Assembly: GCF_027409185.1 (NCBI RefSeq)
Contig: NC_084462.1
Coordinates: forward strand, 16,777,577-16,841,576
Source of the DNA: Cynocephalus volans
Lineage: Eukaryota; Chordata; Mammalia; Dermoptera; Cynocephalidae
Direction of reading: 5' to 3'
DNA: 64,000 bases
Every line of letters starts with the position of its first letter. The stretch's first letter is position 1. The notes below the pieces were generated by a model. It was given only the letters and a program-made list of their open reading frames with translations, ran no database searches and was not told where the DNA came from. Of this stretch, positions 1-10,139 are shown in pieces. A program made the position numbers and the translations under genes.

Positions 1-22
1 TTAAAGGGGAGGGGGGAGGTCC

Positions 23-469
23 TCAGGAACGGGTGAAAGGGGGACTTAGTGGGTCAGGAGTAGGGGAGGGTAAAGATGGGGGAGTGGATGGCGCAGGAGG
101 TGCAGAAGGTGACGTGGATGATGGGGGAGGAGGAGCCGGCGCCGGAGACACTGGGGGAGGAGGAGGTCGGTAGGGTAGGGGTTCATCAGCAGGGTTGAAA
201 TCGAGGGGTGACTGTGAAGATGGTTTACAGGCTAAAAGGACTTGAGAGGGAGCACAGGAGGAGCAGAGGGTGGGGTTCTGAGCCAAGAGGCGAAAAGCTT
301 CAATGTAGGGGATCTCCTTCCATTTTTTTAGGCGCTGGCAGTAGTTAAAGAGGTCTCGTAATTTGGTGAGGAATTTGGGCTCAATATCTGGCCTGAGGGA
401 AAGGTTGGTGAGGTTTTTCAGAAGGCATTGAAGTGGAGAGTCCCCTAGGGAGGAGAAGGAAGCGCCCAT
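23..469 (-). pseudogene. Gag matrix and proline-rich region of the left-edge ERV, prematurely ended
   Basis: The frame starts at 469 with Met-Gly, the N-myristoylation context of retroviral matrix proteins, and runs 148 codons. Residues about 15-75 contain a Leu-rich start, a KWKEIPYIEAF segment and a nearby Cys-x-x-Cys pair (CSSC), as in class I ERV matrix domains. Residues about 85-148 are almost entirely Pro/Ser/Ala, like the linker between matrix and capsid. A stop at 23-25 ends the frame long before capsid, whereas a full Gag is about 500 residues. Either this copy is broken here or a frameshift moves the frame, and the window edge prevents a decision. Virion structural role is known for the family; function of this copy is unlikely. 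Confidence 0.7.
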
Positions 470-1080
470 TCTGGTCTCTTAATGGGAATTTAGACAGAAA
501 TCGGACAGAGATTAGTGATAAGACAGATCCTTCGGCTGGTTGGGAAAGGCGGGATCCTAGAGGGCGTCCCCAGTAGGTCACGTCAGTCCCGGCAGGTTCA
601 GGTACGAACCAGGAGGAGAGAAGGGAGGTGTGGGTCGTCTCTCAGACCTTCACTTCTCGAGGGCAAAAGCCCGGTGCCTGAAGGAACCTAGCGCTAGGAA
701 TTTCTGGTCGGTCCCGGACCCGGACCCGGGAAGTGGAGAGAAGAGAGTGGTGGACAGGAGGGTGAAGGAGAGAACAGAATGGGGCTTTTAACCTCCAAAA
801 ATGAAAGTAAAAGTTTACCGGGGCTTTGGAACCTGTTATAGTTTGGGAATTTATGGTGGTTATGAAGACCGTGGTGGGGTGGGTATGGGTGTTAGGGGCT
901 ACCAGATGATCTAGACTCCCTGTGGTAGCCTGAAAAGGTCTGGTCCCCTTTAGGAAAGGGGGCTTACCTAATGATGAGCCGGTGGTGAGCGGAAGGAGCC
1001 AGCGCTGAAAAGAATGGACGAGGGTGGACCGTCAGTGGTGAGCGGTGGAAGGGAGGCCGGTCCTGGTGGGATGGAGTTCC

Positions 1081-1236
1081 CGAGGGGCGACTCGAAAAGT
1101 GCTGCCGCTCCAGGGATCCCCAAGGGGCGACCCGGAAAGTGTTGCCGCTGCGATCCGAAAAGTGTTGCCGCTCGAAGGAGCCCTGAAGGGTGACCCAGAA
1201 AGTGTTGCCGCTGTGGTCTGAAAAGTGTCGCCGCTC
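1081..1236 (-). repeat. Tandem repeat in the ERV leader
   Basis: Five copies of a core close to AAAGTGTTGCCGCT occur at about 1096, 1136, 1158, 1198 and 1220. The spacing alternates about 40 and 22 bases, so the array is a roughly 62-base unit repeated about two and a half times. It lies between the primer binding site and gag, where packaging and dimerisation signals normally sit. Confidence 0.85.
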
Positions 1237-1249
1237 AAGAGAAGCTCCG

Positions 1250-1266
1250 TCCCGGGTTCGGCACCA
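1250..1266 (-). other. Primer binding site resembling the tRNA-Phe 3' end
   Basis: The minus strand reads TGGTGCCGAACCCGGGA directly after the LTR and a two-base spacer. It complements the 3' end of mammalian tRNA-Phe except for one missing A in the AAA run. Other common retroviral primers (Pro, Lys, Trp, Arg, Gln, Leu) fit much worse. Confidence 0.65.
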
Positions 1267-1268
1267 AA

Positions 1269-1554
1269 TGAAAGGAAGAGTCGACACCAGTTGACGATCC
1301 ACCGGAGAGAGCCCGTTTATTAGGCAGCACACACACACATATATATAGGGCTTTAAGGGGTAAGCTGATTGGTTTAAAATACAATCCCTATTTAGCATAC
1401 CACATGGGGCTTGGGGGGGAGCTGATTGGCGTGCGATTCGCGCCGGCGGGAAGGAGAGTACGGAAGAGAAGGGCAACCAGCGCCATGATGGGGTGTGGCT
1501 GAGAAGGGCTTATGTGATCGGGGTGTGATCCCTTGGGGCATTTGGGTTCCTACA
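1269..1554 (-). repeat. 5' LTR of the left-edge ERV
   Basis: On the minus strand the segment begins TGTAGGAACC and ends CA, about 286 bases, followed two bases later by a primer binding site. A TATA-like run (about 1337-1350) and an AATAAA signal (1321-1316) are correctly ordered in U3/R. The boundary at 1554 is set by the TG start, and a flanking duplication cannot be tested because the 3' LTR is outside the window. Confidence 0.8.
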
Positions 1555-1639
1555 AGCTTAGTCTTAAGTATTTAAAATTTTTCATTATGAGACTTTTTTT
1601 TACTCACAAGTAATTAAAAATACGCTTTTTAAATTTCCA

Positions 1640-3930
1640 GATTTATAAAGATTTTTACGTTTTAGGGTTTCTTTAATTATTATTGATTTCTAATTTACTG
1701 TGTTGTGATCAGAGAATGTTGTTTCTGTGATACTAATTCTTCCAGGTCTGTTGAGGTTTAACCTATGACCTGACATGTAGTTGATTTTATAATGTTCCCT
1801 GTGCATTTAAAAAGAAAGCATATTCTCTAATGATTGTGTGCAGAATTCTATAAATATCCTATAGATCAAGTTTATTTTGTTGTTCAAATCTTCTGAGTCC
1901 TTACTGATTTTTATCTGCTTGTTTGATCAATTACAGAGGAACTGTGTTAAAATCTCCCAGTGTGCCTGGTGGATTTGTCAGTTTCTTCTTGTGGTAATTT
2001 CCTCCGTAATTTGTTTTCCTTATAACACTTAAAGTTATGCTATTAGGTACATACAAGTTCAGAATTATTGTACACTTCTATTAAATTGAATCTTTATTGT
2101 TATATAGTGACCCTCTTTCTCTGTAGTAATGCTTTTTCTGTTTTGATTAGAATAATTTTTTCCTTCCTCTTACTTTTTTTTTTTTTTTTTTTTTGGTGGC
2201 TGGCCATTTCAGGGATCCGAACCCTTGACCTTGGTGTTATAACACTAGCTCTAACCAACTGAGCTAACCAGCCAGCCCTTCCTTTTACTTTCAACCTATC
2301 CCTGTACTAAAGTTTAGAAGTGTCTATTTTAAACAGTCTGTGACTAGATTTTGTGTGTATGTTTGTCTAACAATGTCTTCTTGTTGGAAGGTTACATTTA
2401 TTGTGAACATTGACATATTTAAACTTATTTCTTCCATCTTATTTCATGTTTTCTCTTCGTCACACCTCTTCTGTAGTTTTTCTTCTCTTTTCTTTGCATT
2501 CTTTGAATTGATTGTTTGGGGGCTTTTTTTCCCCCTCTCATTCTTTTTTGTTTTGTTTTATTTTATTTTTTACTATGCTGGTTTGCACCATTAAGTTTAT
2601 ATTCTTTTAGGAGTTATTCTCAAAAACTTAATTTAATTTCATTCAGAGGTTACTCTTTAAAACACCCTAATTAACAAAATATTAATCAATATTTTTATCC
2701 TTCTCTGAAAACCATTTGAGAACCTTAGAATGCTTTAACTTTAATTATTGCCCTACCAGCTCACATGCTATTGTCTTCTAATGTGTCAGCTCTGTCTGTT
2801 TTGTTTTTAACCGTACACAGTGGACATAATTGTTGTGATATGCACATCTGTGCACTCAGTCGTTGTCTGCATTTGTTTAGAGTTATCTGTAGGGTTACTG
2901 TTTTCTTTACAGACTATTCCCTTCAGTATCTCAGATGTCCTTCTGGAGTCATTTTTTCCCCTCATTTCTGAAAGACAGTTTCATACTGGAAACTATCTTT
3001 GGATATAAAATTATACAACTTTTCTTTAACAGTTATTTTCTATCTAAACTTTAGAGATAGTTTCCTATTGCTTTTCTGCTTCCCTTCTTTTTTCTTCTGG
3101 GAAGTCAGACTTCAGTCTACGTATTGTAGTGTGTAGATGATCTGCGTTTTCTCCAGTGCTGCTTTTAAGATCTCTGTGTTTGGTGTTCTGCAGTTCCACT
3201 GTCATGAATCTGTGAGTGGATTTCTATTTATCCTACTTGGATTCATTTAGGTTTCCTCACTCTGAAAATTGGTGTCTTTCATCAGTTCTGCGAAGTCCTC
3301 AGCTACTGTCCCATCCAATAGTGCCTCTCTCCCATATTTCCGGTATTTCTCTTTGTGACACCAATTACACCTATACTGGACCTTCTCACTTGACTTTTCA
3401 TATATCATAACCTGTCTTTTCACCTCTTTTTTTCCTCTGTGTTATATTCCTTGTAATTTCTATAGCCCTCTACTCTACCAGTTAAGCTATTGAAGGGAGC
3501 ACACCTTGTAGTTTATTTGGGTCAACTTCTGGGCCACTAATCCTCTCTTTGGATGTGTCTGTTTGTATTCAACCTTCCACTGTCCTGCCATCTGAGGATT
3601 TTCTTCAGCTCTATCTTCCAGTCCACTAATTTTCTAATTTTCTATTCAGTTTTGCTTATCTGCTGTGTAATCTTTCCAATGATTTAAAATTTTTCCATGA
3701 TTATATGTGTCCTGTTTTGTTCCTCTCCTAATCAGTTTTTATGTTCTCTTACTATGTTTTTGTTTCCCTATTTTGTGTCTTTATGAGTATTTTTGTTTTA
3801 TATCCTGCTTTTTCTAAGTCGAGGATCCAAAGTCTTCATGGACCTAGTTCTGTTTGTTATTTGGGCAGATCTTTTGCATGTTGCCTTGCTTTCTTGTATA
3901 CTTTGTGATTTAAAAAACCATATTTTATAA
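1640..3930 (-). mobile_element. Old L1 (L1M/HAL1-like) fragment, antisense
   Basis: 1680-2000 and 2280-2330 read in reverse as the L1 endonuclease-coding region, for example the reverse of the TTCTATAAAT...AATTGAT stretch typical of ORF2. From about 2340 to 3930 the T-rich strand looks like the antisense of an older ORF1/5' region and is less certain. All frames are broken. A SINE interrupts it at 2174-2278. Confidence 0.6.
2174..2278 (-). mobile_element. tRNA-Ile-like SINE, monomer
   Basis: On the minus strand the body reads like a tRNA: an A box (TTAGCTCAGTTGG), an anticodon-arm region (GTTATAACACC) and a B box (GGTTCGGATCC), followed by a short GGCCAGCCACC tail and an A run. The copies of a 15-base flank, CCTTCCTCTTACTTT at 2162-2176 and CCTTCCTTTTACTTT at 2277-2291, form a target-site duplication with one mismatch. 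Confidence 0.9.
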
Positions 3931-3950
3931 ATATATATATGTGTATGTTT

Positions 3951-4004
3951 TTATGTATGTATGTATGTATGTATGTATGTATGTATGTATGTATGTATGT
4001 ATGT
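3951..4004 (+). repeat. (ATGT)n microsatellite
   Basis: About 13 nearly perfect ATGT units directly after a TA-rich run. Confidence 0.95.
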
Positions 4005-4019
4005 ACTTGAACTTGACCA

Positions 4020-4554
4020 TACAAATTCTCTGAAGCCTGGGTTGAAGTGTATTTCTCCAGGGAAAATCTGTTTGCTTTGGGCAGTTATGTGGGACACTAC
4101 AGATCCACTTTAAATTACAATTCTTGCCTTGTCACTTTAGAGATCATGCAAAGAACATAAAATTCAGGTCCCAAACCCGTCAGGCTTTGCCAGCACCATA
4201 AATTCTCTAGGGATTTGAAAAGTAAACTTTCCCAGTACTAAGATTGGGACAGTTTCCTTCTGGTTAAGGGTTCTAGTTTACTCTTCCATGAAGGGTGTAG
4301 CCCTCCCTGAATCCTGGCCTCAGGCTGGGTGGTCTCTGACCTACTCCCACCTTTGTCCCCAGGCTTGTGCTCACTCCCTCTGAGGACAGAATAGCTATGT
4401 CAGAGCCACATTTACCCCCAGCATATTTGCTGGTTTCAGCACCTCACCTACCTCTTGAACACATGCTCCTGTTTCATGTGTAGACTTCCAAATTTCCTCT
4501 ACTTGCAGGTTAATTCTGGCAACTTAATGTAGGTGCACTGCAAGGAGTGACCTC
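4020..4554. other. Non-coding interval without identified features
   Basis: Unique-looking sequence of moderate GC between the microsatellite and the MER5-like fossil. No long open frame, splice pair or recognisable repeat was seen. Confidence 0.5.
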
Positions 4555-4559
4555 GGGAT

Positions 4560-4765
4560 CTCCAGTTCAGTGCTCCTCAACCCGCGCTCGCATCGGCATC
4601 ACCTGGAGGGCTTGTTAACAGGGATTGCGGGCCACACCTCCAGAGTTCCGGGTTCAGAGGGGCTGGTGTGGGGCCCAAGAATGTGCATTTCCAGCACACT
4701 CTCAGGTGGTGCCAATGCTGCTGGTGCATGGGCCATACCTGGAGAGCATTTACCTTTGACTCCTC
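4560..4765 (+). mobile_element. MER5A-like non-autonomous hAT DNA transposon fossil
   Basis: The stretch has the family hallmarks: GTGCTCCTCAACCC near the left end, ATCACCTGGAGGGCTT, a GGGGCCCAAGAATGTGCATTT centre and a CAGGTGGTGCCAATG right half. A second fragment beginning CAGTGGTTCTCAA lies at about 4818-4920 and may be part of the same or a related element. Confidence 0.7.
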
Positions 4766-4815
4766 TACAACACCTGATGGATATAGGAGACTCATCAGGA
4801 ATGTGGGATCACTAC

Positions 4816-4920
4816 ATCAGTGGTTCTCAATTAATCTGATGTACTTGCTTTCAAAGGCACTATCACAGTAATTTTCAGACTTTAGCATGTCTCAGAGTCA
4901 CCTAGATGACATTAAAACAC
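4816..4920 (+). mobile_element. Second MER5-like fragment
   Basis: It begins ATCAGTGGTTCTCAA and continues with CAGAGTCACCTAGATGACATT, the two ends of a MER5-type element with the centre diverged. Confidence 0.5.
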
Positions 4921-5086
4921 ATATTATACTTGCCCTCAATGTGTTAATGTTGTTTACAAAGGACCAGCTTTAGAATTTATAATACACATCACTAACAATC
5001 TGTTTTTTAATATAAATTCTGTTTTTCATGTGATGTGATTCACTTACTTTAGATGTGACTGATGTCTTTCTAATATCTTGGCTGTC

Positions 5087-5483
5087 TGTATTGGTCCATT
5101 TCTGTTGCTTATAACAAAAATACCTGGGTAATTTGTAAGAAAATGCAATTTATTGCTTGCAGTTTTAGAGGCTGGGAAGTCCACAGTGGAGGAAACACAT
5201 GTGGTGAGGGTCTTGGTGGTGGCAACAGTGATCCAGGGTCTCATATGGCAGAAATGGTGGAGCAGAAAAGAGAGAGTTCCTCATGCACTCTCCTTTTTAA
5301 AGCCCTCAGAACCACGCCCCTGACCACCATTTTTAATCCACTCACTACAGCATGTTCCTACAATCTAATCACCTCTTCAAGACGCCAGCTTTCAATTACC
5401 AATTCCCACCCTCAACAGTTGCAGTGGAGATCAAACTTGTAATATATGAACTGTGGGGGACACAATTCAATCAATCCACAGCA
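5087..5483 (-). mobile_element. MST-like MaLR solo LTR
   Basis: In reverse it starts TGCTGTGGATTGA, has GTGTCCCCC soon after, AAGAGGTGATTAGATTG in the middle, CTTCCCAGCCTC and AATAAA near the end, and finishes ATGGACCAATACA. This is the MST layout of ERV-L/MaLR LTRs, about 397 bases. It shares private features with the copy at 23338-23776 (AATTGAAAGCTGG and GGATTAAAAATGGTGGTC), pointing to a common subfamily. Confidence 0.85.
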
Positions 5484-5590
5484 TTGGATTTTATTGTTTC
5501 TCGTTAAATAGTGAAAAACATATTTAATCCTATACATTTTTTCAATTCATAATCTTAGCTGAATGCATTAAGTTTAAATATCAAACATTC

Positions 5591-5735
5591 GGGGCCAAGC
5601 CCATGGCGCACTCAGGAAAGTGCGGCGCCGGGAACGCGGCGACTCTCTCGCCGCAGGTTCGGATCCTATATAGGAATGGCTGGTGCACTCACTGGCTGAG
5701 TCCCGGTCACGAAAATAAAGGCAAAAAAAATAAAT
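5591..5735 (+). mobile_element. tRNA-derived SINE, GC-rich variant
   Basis: The body has GTGGC/TGGCGCACTC as A-box-like sequence, a GC-rich central arm (GGCGCCGGGAACGCGGCG), a B box GGTTCGGATCC, then CACTCACTGGCTGAG and an A-rich tail. A perfect 16-base target-site duplication, TAAATATCAAACATTC, lies at 5575-5590 and 5735-5750, so insertion is fairly recent. Confidence 0.9.
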
Positions 5736-5759
5736 AAATATCAAACATTCTCTTCATCA

Positions 5760-6355
5760 TCATAGAGTTTATGGACAGTTTATTTCCCCTTTGACAAGAT
5801 TTGTTTAGGGGACTATTTTAAAAATCCAATGGAATCATAAAATGCATATTAATTTCAAGTTTATAGTGCATTGCAGTTTAAGAACACGGTCTATTAAATT
5901 TTTTTTCTTTGTGTCTCAATATATGGCCAGTCTTTCTAAATGTTACCTAGACACTCAAAAGGTAAATTCTCTGCTTGAATAAAAAACAATTTGAACGTAT
6001 ATGTACTTAATAAATAAATCTTATTACAGCACTCATATTTTCTCTACTTTTTATTTTTTTCCTCCTTGAGTGAGTTGTATGATTTCCCCAGCTTGCTGTC
6101 TGGAGGGAATTTCTAGACCTTAATGCAAGGAGCTGGAACCCAGGCTGAGCCTAAAGGACTTGCAGAGTTGAGAAAGTGGAGCTAAGAGTCCAGGGAAATG
6201 AAGAAATCCAGAGTATGCAAAATGGAGTGCAGGAGAGGACAAAGCTGCACAGACAGAGAACTCTGGAGATTTGCAGAGGGTCCCTTTAACAACTCTTGAA
6301 AGCAATTCGTAAACACTTATGTGCCTCATAACAGATCTTCAAAATAAATGACAAA
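5760..6355. other. Non-coding AT-rich interval
   Basis: No long frame, RNA gene or confidently named repeat. It separates a SINE from the split L1. Confidence 0.5.
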
Positions 6356-6359
6356 TAGA

Positions 6360-6974
6360 GAAATCCATGACTACAGTTGGTGAGTTTAACACTTCTCTCT
6401 CAATAAATGATAGAACAGGGAAACAGAAAATCATTAAGAACATGGAAGATTTGAACAATACGGTCAACCAACCTGATGGAAGTGATGCTTATAGATCACT
6501 CAACCCAACAATAGGAAAACACATTCTTTTCAAGTGCACAAGGAACATTCAGCAAGGTAGACCATATTTAGGGCCATAAACAAGTACTAATAAATTTTAA
6601 AGGATTCAAATCATACAAAGTGTGTTCTCTAACCTCAATTGAATTAAATTAAAAATGAGTAACAGAAATCCCCAAATATTTAAGGACTAAATAAATACTT
6701 CTAAATAACGCATAGGCCAAGAAGAAATCTAAAGGAAAATTAGTAAGTAATTTGAACTGAATGAAGATGGAAACACAACATATCAGATTTTTTTGAGATT
6801 CTGTTAAAGCAATACTCAGGCAATTTATAGCACTAAATGCCTGCATTAGATAAAAGAAAAAGATATCACATAAATGACCTCAGATTCCTCCTTAAGAAAC
6901 TAGGAAAAAAGAGCAAATTAGATCCAAAGTAAGCAAAAGACAGGAAATAATAAAGATCAATGCAAAAACCAGTT
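6360..6974 (+). mobile_element. L1 ORF2 fragment (endonuclease end to inter-domain), left part of a split L1
   Basis: The strand follows the L1 ORF2 pattern from the end of the endonuclease (GATAGAACAGGGAAACAGAAAATC; TTCTTTTCAAGTGCACA) into the linker (AACACAACATATCA; AGCACTAAATGCC). Numerous frameshifts and stops mean it is dead. It halts at the ERV insertion at 6975, and L1 sequence resumes at about 13690 on the other side, with about 200 bases of the expected L1 missing. Confidence 0.85.
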
Positions 6975-7007
6975 TTTTAAAAATGTTTTTTCGAAAATGA
7001 AAACAAG

Positions 7008-7013
7008 TTTAAT
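7008..7013 (-). terminator. Retroviral poly(A) signal ATTAAA
   Basis: ATTAAA on the minus strand lies 16-20 bases before the junction to the A-rich tail at 6991-6975, the expected distance for cleavage and polyadenylation. Confidence 0.65.
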
Positions 7014-7317
7014 GTAAAGAAAAACACACTCTTAAAATAGAAAAATACACACACTTCACAGGGAAAGTGCAGGCTGGCTCCAGAGTGTGACCAACAGGTG
7101 CAACAAGTTTAATACAAAAGTAAGAAATACTATATATATGCATATGTAAGAAATACACACTTTGCACACATAGTGCAGGCTGGCTTGAGAGAGTGAGCAG
7201 CAGCAGCCTGCTAAAGGCAGGTTTAACACAAAAAGTAAGAAATACACACCTCACAGGTGAAATGTGGACTGGCACCAGAGAGAGTGAGCAGCAGCCTCAC
7301 CTTCCGCCTGGATTCAA

Positions 7318-7325
7318 CCTTTATA
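7318..7325 (-). promoter_or_regulatory. LTR TATA box
   Basis: TATAAAGG on the minus strand, 29 bases upstream of the G at 7296, which is also the first base shared with the truncated 5' R copy at 13661. The agreement supports 7296 as the transcription start. Confidence 0.7.
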
Positions 7326-7779
7326 GTTGGCTATTCTATACATATTCATTCTATCTAATGAATATTCATCTAAGGGGGGTGGTTTGCAGTTAAGTAACAG
7401 GTTATGTAACATAGCCTTGCACATGCTCAGTTGGTCTCTTTGGAGCATGCTCATTTGTCAAATTCCAATATATACACCCAAAATTACTTAGAATATATTC
7501 AGTGCTCTCTAGCGCCTCCAGTGGAAGGTCATTCAAGGATAAACTCCTTTCTACTGAGCATGCTCAGCCACTGGAATTACATAGATCTGCCTCCTGCAGT
7601 CTCAATCTCCACCTGCTGGTGCTCAAAATAGATGCAACAAGCAACAGTAGCTCAGGACTCAGAGGAGGGGCTAGAGTCCTAGGGGAGTAGTTTGAGACCA
7701 GGGTAGTGGCCTCAAACCTGACCCCAGGGAAACTGAGCACCTCCTATCTCACTCCCCGCTCAGAGATTCCATTCCCTTA

Positions 7780-9545
7780 ATCTTAAAGGTTGATGAGGGA
7801 CAAAGGTCTGTCTTCTGTAGCTGCTTCAGGCTGATCAGGGCTGTAGGCCTTGCCTATCTGGTAATAGAAATCTCTGAATACCTGATTTAGGGGCCCCAGC
7901 TCAGTCCTGGGTGGCTGGGTCAGAACAGGATAGAAGCCACATAAAGGCCTCATCTTCACGTGAAACTGTGAGTCTGGAAGAGTCAAACTTAACAAGTAAG
8001 TTGACCATGCAAGGGCCAAATAAAAGTATAAGCAAAACTCTAGCTAAAGGTCCCAACAGAGGTAGGAACCAGGTCACACTGGGTAGTGCATCCTTTATAG
8101 CAGTCCCTATGTTATTGGCAGAGTTGCTCTGCTCAAATATATACAGCCATGTAGCTTGGGCATATATCTTTTTTTATGTCCTGTTCTACTTGTCCAGTGA
8201 CATTAATGTAGGTACAGCAAGTTTTGTTAATGACAGCACAGACTCCTCCCTGTTCAGCTAGAAGATAATCTAGGGCAAGGAGATTGTCTAGAACAATGCT
8301 GGCTAGAGAGTCAAGGGATGCTTGCAGTTTTTGTGTGGCATCTCCAGTCATCTGGGCTAATTCAGCTACAGTATTAGTCAAATTCTGCAGGGTGACTTCA
8401 TGATATGCAAATTCTCCCCAGGCAGCAGCTAATCTAATAGCTGCTCCAATACCTGCTAATATTAGGTCAATGGTTCATTTTTCCCTATGCGTCCTATTAT
8501 AAATGAGTATATCATTAGGAGCCAAGTTTCTTAATGTACACTCTCCTGCAAATATCACATTGTCTATACACACGTAGGCTCTTGTTTTAAGGGGTGATGA
8601 AAATCTTCCTTTTGGGTATACAAAATTTGGGAGCCAATTTACTCGTGGCCAGTTGAGGGGTCTGTGCACAAGAAGACGTATCCTGATAGAGTGTAAGCCC
8701 TTTTGGGAGAACTTGTGTTGAATTCCTTAATTATTAGTAATACCTAACCAGGGGAATTGGAAGTATTACAATTTGGGGAAAGCAGCCCTCCTGATTGGAG
8801 AATAAAGCCCTTACTCCATGAAGTTGTGTTAAATGCTGCCTTGGGGATGTCAAAACCTATATTCCAGACACCTATGGGTAGGTCATATCCTTCCCACATG
8901 CTACGCTTATCTTTGGAACCAGGAGTTCTCTTGCTAGGGGTGTTTGTAACAGGGCACCAATGGATGTCATCTGGGGTCCAATGACCCGAGAAAACCACAG
9001 GGCATATTGTTGGGGCAGTCCAGGCCACTTGTCTTGTACAGGGGTGGCAGACACCCTGTAAGAGTGGTGCAGTTTAACTTTTTTATTTCTTTTCTAGATG
9101 TGGTATTGTGAAGGGTATCAAGTTCAGACATGTCATAGGTTTTGTGCTGTCTAGAGGGACTTCAATGACTGGTGGGCCTGGTTCTCAAGCTGGAAGTGTA
9201 CTGCTGAGGTCCCCCTCATGAGGGAATGCCCTTATTGGGTTCAATGGAACATGAGAGTTGTAGTGACATATCCAGTGATCAGAAAAACTTTTCTCTTTAG
9301 CTATAATAGAAGTCATGTGGACTAGAGCATTGTTTTCCCATTCTGCAAACACATTGCTCATGGAAAGGCGGCAGATGGTATTCATCTTGGCTTTAGCCTC
9401 TAGTGCCTCAGAGCAGGTGACAACAAGAAGAGGCTACAGTGAGCAAGACAACTGGCCTACTCTGCATAAGACAGCAATTGTCATTCCTGTGCCCAAGGCA
9501 GCTAACACAAGGGCCATGGTTAAGAAAAAACAGATACTCATTGTG
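7780..9545 (-). pseudogene. Env of the processed ERV, several stops and frameshifts
   Basis: Successive minus-strand frames give a likely hydrophobic leader just below 9543, surface-subunit pieces with N-glycosylation sites and Trp/Cys-rich stretches (9054-8744, then 8669-8475), and a transmembrane-subunit piece (8381-8133). The latter holds a CX6CC motif at 8240-8214, directly preceded by the LAEQGG-type segment of the immunosuppressive-like region that marks gamma-type Env. A further frame at 8019-7783 corresponds to the C-terminal end. The protein normally mediates receptor binding and membrane fusion. Here the frame is broken repeatedly (for example near 9440, 9185, 8744 and 8133), so no product is expected. 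Confidence 0.75.
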
Positions 9546-9683
9546 CTACTTATTTCTTTCTATGTGGTGGAAAAGGAGCTTCAGGTCTTCTGCAGGTTGA
9601 ACAGAGTAGGTAGAGTGGTCTCTGGCCTCCTGGGGTTCCTGTAAGGGCTCAGAAGAAACAGGCTTTACTCGAGAAAGGTGAAG

Positions 9684-9833
9684 TATATTTAGTCTGAGGC
9701 TCTTGTCTAGATGAAGGGCTCGGGCTAAGGCAATCAGCTCTGCCTTCTGGGCTAAGGTGTTTGGAGGCAGGGCCTTTGCCTCCATGACCTCTGCTTGGCT
9801 CACCACTGCACATCCTGCCTTTCGATTCCCATC
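9684..9833 (-). pseudogene. Pol remnant: N-terminal half of retroviral RNase H
   Basis: Within the frame 9890-9546 the segment begins with Asp-Gly, continues with a KAG motif, an AKALP motif and an AQKAELIAL motif, and ends LRLNI. These are the first Asp and the Glu of the RNase H catalytic set. Where the next catalytic Asp (TDS) should follow, the sequence changes abruptly, so the C-terminal half of RNase H and all of integrase are missing before env. Reverse transcriptase upstream is also not found. The break points are seen; whether they arose by splicing, recombination or deletion is inferred. Confidence 0.75.
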
Positions 9834-10139
9834 CGCCATGGCCCCGTGAGCTTCCCTTCTCCAGCGCCACCTCGACATGACCTTCTGCACGGTGAGTATC
9901 TATTCCTTCAAGTGCTTCTAGTCTTGGAACTGCTTCTGGCTCCCTTTATCAGGACAAACCACTGCCCATACCTCCCACACTTCAAGATATTCCACCGCCA
10001 CCCCCTCTAGACTGGACATATTCTGTTGGAGCAGAAACCCAGCCTCAGAGATGCCCCCTACCTTGAATACCAGGTGATTGCCCATCCAGGGACAAACTGC
10101 CCCTTGTCCCCTCCAGCTGCTTAGGGACTGACTCATGGC

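Larger units (their letters stand above)
1..1554 (-). mobile_element. 5' end of a class I (gamma-like) endogenous retrovirus, truncated by the window edge
   Basis: Read on the minus strand the order is LTR (1554-1269), a primer binding site two bases later (1266-1250), a roughly 780-base GC-rich leader with tandem repeats, then a gag start at 469. This is the canonical 5' end of a provirus. The rest would lie to the left of the window. The near-complete LTR and regular leader suggest a relatively young, lineage-specific element. It is unrelated in LTR and leader to the second ERV at 6975-13662. Confidence 0.85.
6992..7739 (-). repeat. 3' LTR (U3-R only) of the processed ERV
   Basis: A TATAAAGG box lies at 7325-7318 on the minus strand and transcription would start near 7296. 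From there R holds three diverged units of about 90-105 bases, each with CTGCTGCTCAC-like sequence, a TGTATTTCTTAC-like block and a TTAAAC motif. The last has ATTAAA at 7013-7008. The 5' boundary of U3 near 7739 is a guess from a TG after a purine-rich run. Confidence 0.65.

Noticed and set aside
2174-2278. Functional tRNA gene
   Set aside because: It has A and B boxes but a degraded anticodon arm, no closed acceptor stem and a SINE tail with target duplication.
7193-7690. Small open frames inside the 3' LTR
   Set aside because: They cross tandem repeat units and LTR signals and are not retroviral accessory genes by position or sequence.
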